Below are positions 33,915 through 40,756 of a stretch of 64,000 nt of DNA, piece after piece. The first letter of the stretch is position 1; each line of letters starts with the position of its first letter. The stretch is from Haloarcula marismortui ATCC 43049 (GTDB lineage Archaea; Halobacteriota; Halobacteria; Halobacteriales; Haloarculaceae), in NCBI RefSeq assembly GCF_000011085.1, contig NC_006396.1, forward strand, positions 620,001 to 684,000. The letters run 5' to 3'. The position numbers were made by a program, and so were the translations under genes. The notes under the pieces were generated by a model, which was given only the letters and a program-made list of their open reading frames with translations, had not been told where the DNA came from and made no database searches.

Positions 33915-34355
33915 ATGAGTAGTAGCCACAACGACACACCCACGGACATTCTTGAACATGTCTTGCTGCCGGTTGCCACCGAAGACGACGCGCTTGCCAC
34001 CGTGACTGCGCTCGAACCATACGAGCCGGAGCAGGTGACGGCGCTACACGTCGTCGAGAAAGGCGAGGGGGTTCCGGACAAGACACCAGTCGCACAGTCG
34101 GAGGAGGTGGCGGCCGAGTCGTACGCGGCCGTCAGGACGGTGTTCCCTGATGCTGACGACCACACCGCATACTCTCGGAACGTTGTCGAGGCTATCTTCC
34201 ATGCCGCGGACGAGGTCGGAGCGAGCGCCATCGCATACCGGTCCCGCGGTGGCGGCCGTCTCATGCAGTTCCTCTCCGGCGACCTCTCGCTGAAACTCGT
34301 CACGAACGCAGCGATACCGGTAATTGCACTTCCGCGAGCGGACTCGGACGAATGA
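33915..34355 (+). CDS. UspA-family protein upstream of an APC transporter
   Basis: 146 aa from MSSSHNDTPTDILEHVLLPV. The first strand and the VTALHVVEKGEG segment fit UspA, but the C-terminal ATP motif is altered (SRGGGRLMQFLSGDLSLKLV), so nucleotide binding is uncertain. It overlaps the next gene by four bases (ATGA), indicating cotranslation with the transporter, which itself carries Usp domains. Upstream lies an AT-rich promoter region with TTTAAATTAG near 33849. Confidence 0.8.
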   Translation: MSSSHNDTPTDILEHVLLPVATEDDALATVTALEPYEPEQVTALHVVEKGEGVPDKTPVAQSEEVAAESYAAVRTVFPDADDHTAYSRNVVEAIFHAADEVGASAIAYRSRGGGRLMQFLSGDLSLKLVTNAAIPVIALPRADSDE

Positions 34356-36616
34356 GCGACGACGAACTGGCGAAAGACCTCGGGCTGGTGTCGGCGATGA
34401 CCATCGGCATTGGAACGATGATCGGTGCCGGAATCTTCGTCCTTCCTGGTGTGGCCGCGAACGCGGCTGGCCCGGTTGTCGTGGTCTCCTTCGTCGTCGG
34501 GGGACTGATTGCGATGGTAAACGCACTCTCAGTGTCGGAACTCGGCACAGCGATGCCGAAAGCCGGCGGCGGGTACTACTACATCAACAAGTCTCTCGGG
34601 CCGCTGTTTGGCTCGATAGCTGGGATGGGTGACTGGATGGGGTTGGCCTTCGCCTCGGCCTTCTACTGTATCGGGTTCGGCCAGTATCTCGCCGTCTTCG
34701 TCCCGCTGCCGGAAGTCGCATTCCTCAATCCCATCCAGATAGGAGCGCTCATCGCGGGGGCAATATTCGTCGCTGTCAACTACATCGGCGCGAAGGAAAC
34801 CGGTGGTGTTCAGACGGTCATTGTCTTTATTCTGCTCTCGATTCTCACTGTCTTTGCCGTTGCGGGCTTTTTCGCCTTCGACTACGCGACGCTCGCCGGC
34901 GCAGACGGCTTAGCACCGTTCGGGACCGGCGCGATTCTTCCGGCGACGGCACTCGTGTTCGTCTCCTTCCTAGGGTACGCAAAGATCGCGACCGTGGCTG
35001 AGGAACTCAAGAATCCGGGGCGGAACCTCCCAATCGCTATCATCGGCAGTGTCGGCATCGTGACGGTCATCTACGCTATCCTCGTGTCGATGATGCTGGG
35101 CGTCGTTCCGTGGCCGGAGCTTAGTCAGGACGCGCCGGTTGCACAGGCCGCACAACTCGCGTTCCCGGAATCCATCGGTCCAATCGGTGGTGTCGCCGCC
35201 GGTGCGGCAGCGGTGATGACGGTTGGCGCGTTATTGGCAACGGCGTCCTCTGCGAACGCGTCGATTCTCGCCTCGGCTCGTATCAATTTCGCGATGGGCC
35301 GGGATAAGATCGTCACGAACTGGCTCAACGAGATTCACCCGAACTACGCCACGCCATATCGCTCGATCCTCGTCACCGGCGGACTCATCATCGTGTTCAT
35401 CGCGTTCCTCGGGCGGGACATCGAGGTGCTGGCGAAGGCGGCTAGCGTCCTGCACCTCATCGTTTACGCCCTGCTGAACGTGGGGCTCATCGTCTTCCGC
35501 GAGACCGATGCGCCGGAGTACGACCCGGATTTCACGGTGCCACTGTACCCCATCACCCCGATACTCGGTGCGGTCCTCTCGCTCGGCCTCGTCGCATTCA
35601 TGGATAGCATCGAAATCGCACTGTCGGCCGGTTTCGTGCTCGTCGCGGTCGTGTGGTACTTCGTCTACGCGCGCGGGAAAACCACGCAAAAAGGCGTGCT
35701 CTCTGACTATATCAGCGACCGGGAGGAACAGCTCCCGGACCAAGTGGTGAACGCGGCCGACGCGGTCGCACCGAACGGAGCTGGCGGACCGACTATCATG
35801 GTCGCTCTGGCGAACCCACGTACCGAGAGCGCACTGATTACCCTCGCAAGCGCGCTGGCGCAACACGAGGACGGCCGGGTACTCGCAACCCACATCGCGA
35901 CTGTCCCGGACCAGACCGCGCTCGAAACCGCCGCCGCGAACAGAGACCGGATCGACGCAACATCAGAGAGCCTGCTGGACACCGCGAAGGCCGATGCCGA
36001 GGCGTTCGATGTTCCGATAGAGACGAAGACGATTCTCTCACACCGGGGTATCGAGGAAGTGTTTGATGCGGCCCGGACGAACCACGCCGACACCGTTGTC
36101 ATGGGCTACGGCGGGACTCAGTTTGCCGGCGGCCGCGCCGAAGGCACGCTGGATGAACTGGCCCACGACTTGCCCTGTGATTTCCTCGTGCTGGACGGGC
36201 AGGACCTCGACCTCAGTGATGTCTTGGTTCCGACCGCTGGTGGTCTCTCATCAGACCTCTCGGCTGCGGTCGCCAAAGCTCTCGAAGAAACGTTCGGTGT
36301 GGCCGTCTCACTGCTCCACGTTGTCGACCCCGGCGAGGAGGAGAGCGGCCGCCAGTTCATGTACGAGTGGGCGGCTGAGCACGGCCTGTCGGACGCCGAA
36401 CTCCGTATCGAGACCGGTGACATCGAAGCCACTATTGAACGTCTCGGTCGTGACTACAGTCTGGTTATTGTTGGTGCCACAGAGCGGGGATTGCTGTCAC
36501 GTATTGTCCGTGGCTCGCTGGTGTTCGATGTCATCGAGACGCTCGATACACCAGTATTACTGGCCGAGCGCCCGTCGTCGCGGTCCCTCCGGGAGCGGCT
36601 GTTTGGTCGGGAGTAA
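34352..36616 (+). CDS. APC-family transporter fused to two UspA domains
   Basis: 754 aa. Residues 1-~430 are an amino acid/polyamine/cation (APC) permease with about 12 helices, starting with the consensus MTIGIGTMIGAGIFVLPG and including FLGYAKIATVAEELKNPGRN. Residues ~470-610 and ~620-740 are two UspA-like domains, the second with VGATERGLLSRIVRGSL close to the ATP-binding pattern. This fusion suggests transport gated by nucleotide or stress signals. Substrate is unknown; amino acid or cation:chloride are possible. Confidence 0.87.
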   Translation: MSDDELAKDLGLVSAMTIGIGTMIGAGIFVLPGVAANAAGPVVVVSFVVGGLIAMVNALSVSELGTAMPKAGGGYYYINKSLGPLFGSIAGMGDWMGLAFASAFYCIGFGQYLAVFVPLPEVAFLNPIQIGALIAGAIFVAVNYIGAKETGGVQTVIVFILLSILTVFAVAGFFAFDYATLAGADGLAPFGTGAILPATALVFVSFLGYAKIATVAEELKNPGRNLPIAIIGSVGIVTVIYAILVSMMLGVVPWPELSQDAPVAQAAQLAFPESIGPIGGVAAGAAAVMTVGALLATASSANASILASARINFAMGRDKIVTNWLNEIHPNYATPYRSILVTGGLIIVFIAFLGRDIEVLAKAASVLHLIVYALLNVGLIVFRETDAPEYDPDFTVPLYPITPILGAVLSLGLVAFMDSIEIALSAGFVLVAVVWYFVYARGKTTQKGVLSDYISDREEQLPDQVVNAADAVAPNGAGGPTIMVALANPRTESALITLASALAQHEDGRVLATHIATVPDQTALETAAANRDRIDATSESLLDTAKADAEAFDVPIETKTILSHRGIEEVFDAARTNHADTVVMGYGGTQFAGGRAEGTLDELAHDLPCDFLVLDGQDLDLSDVLVPTAGGLSSDLSAAVAKALEETFGVAVSLLHVVDPGEEESGRQFMYEWAAEHGLSDAELRIETGDIEATIERLGRDYSLVIVGATERGLLSRIVRGSLVFDVIETLDTPVLLAERPSSRSLRERLFGRE

Positions 36617-36628
36617 CCGCCTACTGTG

Positions 36629-37051
36629 TCAGACGTGGCCCTGTTCTTTCGCCCCCTCGCGGATTTTCTTCGACCGCTTACGGACGCGTGACACGTACCG
36701 TTCGATTTTCTCCGGTTTCTCGCCGTAGAACGACGCGGCCCAGTGAACGTCGACGCCGTCTTGCGTGAGGAAGTACGCGACGAGCGTATCACGGCCCGCC
36801 TGTATGACTGTCGGCGGCACGCCGCGGTCGCCGGTCCCGGCCTCCTGAAAGCCGTTTACGTCGAAGTACACATCAGCGTACAGCGTCGCCATGTCCGGGT
36901 CGTCGAATGCAATTCTCTGGTGATCTGGGGCCTCAAAGCGATACCGTGTCTCGCCGTCAGCAGTGGTCCGTTCGGTGATTCGGACGCCGAGGATATACTC
37001 ACGATACGTCTCTAAGTCGGTTACAGTGTTTGAGTTGTCAGTCTGAGCCAT
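36629..37051 (-). CDS. 140-aa conserved protein linked to PhoX, copy A
   Basis: Soluble protein MAQTDNSNTVTDLETYREYI with TRYRFEAPDHQRIAFDDPDM and a C-terminal half, PPTVIQAGRDTLVAYFLTQ through a basic YVSRVRKRSKKIREGAKEQG helix. It is unusually basic at the C terminus for a haloarchaeon. A paralogue of identical length lies at 39534-39956. Both follow a phoX gene on the same strand, so they probably belong to the same functional cassette. No known domain recognised. Confidence 0.75.
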   Translation of the reverse strand: MAQTDNSNTVTDLETYREYILGVRITERTTADGETRYRFEAPDHQRIAFDDPDMATLYADVYFDVNGFQEAGTGDRGVPPTVIQAGRDTLVAYFLTQDGVDVHWAASFYGEKPEKIERYVSRVRKRSKKIREGAKEQGHV

Positions 37052-37114
37052 TTCTTGGGTAAAATCGAAAGCTGGGTAGCTGTCGGAGTGGTGCTTGGTC
37101 AGCGGCGTGCCTCG

Positions 37115-39274
37115 TTAGCTGTTGCTCCCGTTGCCGCTGTGGCCATTCTCGTTACCGTTGTTGCTATTTTCGTTGCCGTTGTTACCGTTGCCGCTGTTGC
37201 CGTTACCGCTATTCCCGTTTCTCGTCTTTTCTTCGGGCTCCTGTGGCTCGTAGACGTAGAGCCCGTCGTTCGGGTACGAACGCGCGGGGCCGCCGAAGCC
37301 GTCCTCACAGCAGAGGACGCGTCCGTCGTCCATCACGTAGACGTTATCGACGTTCCGGAGCGCGTCGTCGGCGTCTTCTGGCTCGTCGGTGAAGTCGGGG
37401 CCGACAATGACCGGTTCGAGCGTCGAGATGTTGTAGTCCGATTCCAGCACACCGCGATAGACGACGCCACCGTCGACGCGGTCCATCTGGATGTCGCCCT
37501 CGTCGTTTGCGAGGTCGTCGTTGAACTCCGAAATACCGAAGTAGACTGGGTCGCCCGGTCCGGCACCGTCCTTGCTGTCGACACCCTCTGCTTTGTTGAA
37601 CTCGATCGATACGCCGACTTCCTTTGCCGCCGCACGGGTTTCGAGGAACGGAACCCGGCGGAGTTCCTCGTCAACGCCGTCAGGACCTTCGGCGTAGTAC
37701 TGGTCGGCCCACTCGACAATTTCCTCGTTGGTGATGTAGTTCTGGTTGCCGTTCTCGATGACTTCTCGGTCAGCCTCCTCGAGGGCGGCCTCGCGGTCCT
37801 CCATCCAGTCAGACCCGGCGTGGACTCGGAGATAGTCAGATTGCGTGATGTCGTCGTATTCGGCAATCCACTCTTCGATTTCCGCGTTGCTTGCACTACC
37901 CAGCGGAATCCACTCGATGTCGAGCGAGTACTCAGCCGGAGACTTCCGTGTGCCAACCGTCGACGCGTCCGCCTGTGGGTTCGTAATCTTCGGCGCGTAC
38001 AGCGTGCCCGACACGTCCATCGGGTCGTCGTACTTCGGAATCCGCTCGTCGGCGACGAACTTGTAGATGCCCTTGCTGTCGCCGTCCGAGCACATATAGA
38101 CAGTTTGCTCGTCGGCCTGAATGTTCGGTGCCTCCCATGAGGCCCGCCCCATCACGTAGTACTTGACTGGCTGTGGCGGGTCGGCGGTCGGCTCGCGGAA
38201 GTCGACGTGGTAGCCATATCGGTACGGGTTCGGATACGTATCAGAGATCGGTTCGGTGCTATTGCTGTTTGAGTTCTGATATGACTGCTCAGAACCGAGA
38301 TAATACGCGAGGAATTCCACGCCGTCCAGCGCCCAGTATCCCTGGATGCTCCAAGCTTCGTCGCCGTAGTAGTCGTCGACGGCGCTCTGAATCTCAGTCG
38401 GGTTCGGTCGGTTCCAGAACTGCGCACCACCGATGCGTCCCTTTCCGGTGCCGGCGTCGACGATGTCACCGACTTGGTTGGTCAGCGACACACGGGGGTG
38501 GGCGTAGTTCTCCTCTGAAGAGATCATTGTTCCCCACGGGCTAAGATCGCCGTAACAGTTGATCCGCGTGCCACCGATCTCACGGAACGGCTCCGTGTTC
38601 GCCAGGTTGATCGCGTCATCGAGGTCGGCTTCCCACTCGCCGTCGAAAGTCTGGCGCAACGGGATTCGACTGACGTTGCCCGGACTGTTCTCCCAGTTGG
38701 TAAACAGGTACCCTTCAGTTCCGTCCTCGTCTGTCGGGACAAACTGATTACAGTCAGGGTTCGTCCCAGCCGCACCGTACTGCGTCCCTTCGAAATTGTC
38801 TAGCGTGATGTCCGTTCCGTCCGGCGTCTGCGTCACGCCGAGGCGCTCTTCGCCGTCGTTGATTTTGTCCCGACCGTGTGCGAGGATTTCGTATTCCCCG
38901 TCGCCTGACCGGACCTGACGCTGCTCCGCCTCGGTCTGTGGCGTCGACAGCTCGTCGAAGTCGTCGTTAGTCCCATCAAGTTCGAACTGGAAACCACTGA
39001 AATAGCCGATTCCAGCAGTGTCGAACGGCTCCGGATTTTCCTCCTCAGGATGCTGGAGACTGTACAGGAGTGCCCCGTTCTGGAAGACAAACGGCCCTGT
39101 CACCTCCGCCCCGAACGCTGTCGTCGAAAATCGTTTGAGGTCACCCTTGACAGTCCCCGAGCCGACTGTCTCAGATTCTGCGACCTCATCACCACTTGCC
39201 ACACCGATGACACTGGCCCCAAGCGCAGCTGCCACCGATTTCGAGAGTACCTGTCGTCGACTAAAATCGACCAT
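37115..39274 (-). CDS. phoX: PhoX-family secreted phosphatase, copy 1
   Basis: 719-aa exported protein of the PhoX/DUF839 family (Ca/Fe alkaline phosphatases that release phosphate from organic esters). The twin-arginine signal is FSRRQVLSKSVAAALGASVI. Family segments include NCYGDLSPWGTMISSEENY with the conserved iron-ligand Cys, CSDGDSKGIYKFVADERIP, and VYVMDDGRVLCCEDGFGGP. The C terminus after YVYEPQEPEEK is a ~36-residue Asn/Gly/Ser repeat tail. Start is at MVDFSRRQ, four codons after another ATG. Function as phosphatase is inferred from family. Confidence 0.88.
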   Translation of the reverse strand: MVDFSRRQVLSKSVAAALGASVIGVASGDEVAESETVGSGTVKGDLKRFSTTAFGAEVTGPFVFQNGALLYSLQHPEEENPEPFDTAGIGYFSGFQFELDGTNDDFDELSTPQTEAEQRQVRSGDGEYEILAHGRDKINDGEERLGVTQTPDGTDITLDNFEGTQYGAAGTNPDCNQFVPTDEDGTEGYLFTNWENSPGNVSRIPLRQTFDGEWEADLDDAINLANTEPFREIGGTRINCYGDLSPWGTMISSEENYAHPRVSLTNQVGDIVDAGTGKGRIGGAQFWNRPNPTEIQSAVDDYYGDEAWSIQGYWALDGVEFLAYYLGSEQSYQNSNSNSTEPISDTYPNPYRYGYHVDFREPTADPPQPVKYYVMGRASWEAPNIQADEQTVYMCSDGDSKGIYKFVADERIPKYDDPMDVSGTLYAPKITNPQADASTVGTRKSPAEYSLDIEWIPLGSASNAEIEEWIAEYDDITQSDYLRVHAGSDWMEDREAALEEADREVIENGNQNYITNEEIVEWADQYYAEGPDGVDEELRRVPFLETRAAAKEVGVSIEFNKAEGVDSKDGAGPGDPVYFGISEFNDDLANDEGDIQMDRVDGGVVYRGVLESDYNISTLEPVIVGPDFTDEPEDADDALRNVDNVYVMDDGRVLCCEDGFGGPARSYPNDGLYVYEPQEPEEKTRNGNSGNGNSGNGNNGNENSNNGNENGHSGNGSNS

Positions 39275-39307
39275 GCACCTGTTCAAGCGGAGGGTGCTTT
39301 AAAACCG

Positions 39308-39318
39308 GTTTATAATAT
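39308..39318 (-). promoter_or_regulatory. Promoter of phoX copy 1 (TATA)
   Basis: Plus-strand GTTTATAATAT (minus-strand ATATTATAAAC) begins 34 nt upstream of the phoX ATG and is repeated identically at the same spacing before phoX copy 2. It fits an archaeal TATA box giving a leader of about ten bases. Confidence 0.7.
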
Positions 39319-39399
39319 GTGCGTATAAGGATATTTTCTGCACAGAGATATCTCGGTTGCAGGGTAACAGACAGTTTGTGAATAAATCACGATGCAGCG

Positions 39400-39415
39400 C
39401 TATTTTTGCCGAATA
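39400..39415 (-). promoter_or_regulatory. Distal element upstream of phoX copy 1
   Basis: CTATTTTTGCCGAATA lies 126 nt from the start codon. Fifteen of sixteen bases recur 124 nt before phoX copy 2 (43559-43574). The surrounding DNA is otherwise diverged, so the element is a candidate operator. Confidence 0.5.
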
Positions 39416-39533
39416 TATTATCTATTAAATATACGAGCCAGATGGCACAGTGCTACAGGAGCAGGACGCTTGTGAGGGGTCTGTCTGCTCCATCAGTGGA
39501 CTCGGCCCGCAGTCTGTCACAGTGTAGCGGTAC

Positions 39534-39956
39534 TCAGGCGTGGCCCTGTTCTTTTGCCCCCTCGCGGATTTTCTTCGACCGCTTGCGGACGCGTGAGACG
39601 TATCGTTCAATTTTCTCCGGTTTCTCGCCGTAGAACGACGCCGCCCAGTGAACGTCGACGCCCGCTTGGGTGAGAAAGTAGGCGACCAGCGTATCACGGC
39701 CAGCCTGTATGACTGTCGGTGGCACGCCGCGCTCGCCGGTCCCGGCCTCTTGGAAGCCGTTCACATCGAAGTACACATCAGCGTATAGCGTTGCCATCTC
39801 GGGGTCATCGAACTCGACGCCCTCGTGGTCTGGGGCCTCGAACCGATAGCGTGTGTCACCCTCGCCTGTCGGTCGTTCTGCGATGCGTATGCCGAGGATG
39901 TACTCGCGATAGGTCGAACTGTCCATCGGTGCAACAGTGGTGTCTGATTGTGGCAT
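39534..39956 (-). CDS. 140-aa conserved protein linked to PhoX, copy B
   Basis: Paralogue of the protein at 36629-37051. The last ~70 residues are almost identical between copies (for instance DVHWAASFYGEKPEKIERYV), while the N-terminal ~35 differ (MPQSDTTVAPMDSSTYREYI). It is the final gene of the phoX2-cohesin-140aa operon, 16 nt behind the cohesin gene. The uneven divergence suggests gene conversion or strong constraint on the C-terminal half. Function unknown. Confidence 0.75.
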   Translation of the reverse strand: MPQSDTTVAPMDSSTYREYILGIRIAERPTGEGDTRYRFEAPDHEGVEFDDPEMATLYADVYFDVNGFQEAGTGERGVPPTVIQAGRDTLVAYFLTQAGVDVHWAASFYGEKPEKIERYVSRVRKRSKKIREGAKEQGHA

Positions 39957-39972
39957 GGATAGGTTGGTGATG

Positions 39973-40713
39973 CTACGGTTGTCGGCTCGTTCTAGCTGCG
40001 AGCGCCGCCACCGCAGCGAGTGCGGCGATGGCCAGCGCTATTGGGAGTGGCCCGTTCGCGCTAGTCGTCGACCGGTCGCCGCTATCCGCTGTGGTACCTG
40101 CGGCGTTTGCGGTGCCCGCTGACTCGGCTGTGGACTCGCTGGCGGATGACGATGCGTCGGTCATAGCGGTCGCTGTCTCCGTCGATGCGCTCGGAGAGAC
40201 TGCGACCGCCGTCGGCTCGGTCGCAGGTTCGACCACGCCGCCGCCGTCCGCGTCGACCTGACTCGACGCGACGGTCACCTGTGTCTCGCCGCCGGCGACA
40301 CCGGTGAGTTGGACCGTCGCGAGCGTCACGTCGCTCGCGCCGGGTTCTATCTGCCCGTCGAGGTCAGCCGCCTCAAGCGTGACTGTCCCACCGTCTGAAC
40401 TAATGACAGGGTCAGTCGTGAGGCCGAGGCGGTCGGGGTAGCTTGCGTTCTCAAATCGGGCGACTGCGGGGTCATCAACGGAGAGTTCGAGCTGGTAGCC
40501 GGCCAGTCCGTCCGGTGCGCTGGTGAGAACGACCGGCACGGCCATCGTTTCACCGGCAGCGACGGAGCCGGTCTCGATGCTGATTGCTGGCGTACTCTGC
40601 CCTGCAGCGAGCGCGGGGACCGTCCCCGCGAGGAGGACGAGCGCGACGAGCGCGAGCGGGGTGCCAGCGGTTCTGACGCAACCGCGTATCGAAAGGGGGC
40701 TGTCGTCTGTCAT
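39973..40713 (-). CDS. Membrane-anchored cohesin-like protein
   Basis: 246 aa. A signal peptide/TM occupies about residues 12-37 (TPLALVALVLLAGTVPALA). Residues ~42-165 form a cohesin-like beta-sandwich: ISIETGSVAAGETMAVPVVL, LAGYQLELSVDDPAVARFEN, then PGASDVTLATVQLTGVAGGE. A Ser/Thr/Ala-rich stalk follows, and a C-terminal helix (LPIALAIAALAAVAALAA) with a basic end anchors it outward. Its module resembles the one inside PhoX copy 2, whose gene ends 43 nt upstream and which also has a dockerin-like end. It may dock that enzyme to the surface. Confidence 0.78.
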   Translation of the reverse strand: MTDDSPLSIRGCVRTAGTPLALVALVLLAGTVPALAAGQSTPAISIETGSVAAGETMAVPVVLTSAPDGLAGYQLELSVDDPAVARFENASYPDRLGLTTDPVISSDGGTVTLEAADLDGQIEPGASDVTLATVQLTGVAGGETQVTVASSQVDADGGGVVEPATEPTAVAVSPSASTETATAMTDASSSASESTAESAGTANAAGTTADSGDRSTTSANGPLPIALAIAALAAVAALAARTSRQP

Positions 40714-40756
40714 TGTGTTCCTGTATGGAAAGATGAGAGGGGGTCGGTTGCGGCCG

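Noticed and set aside
37055-38140. Plus-strand 361-codon frame opposite phoX1
   Set aside because: Val/Arg-rich artefact of the antisense strand; its N-terminal VAV repeats mirror the Asn/Gly tail codons.
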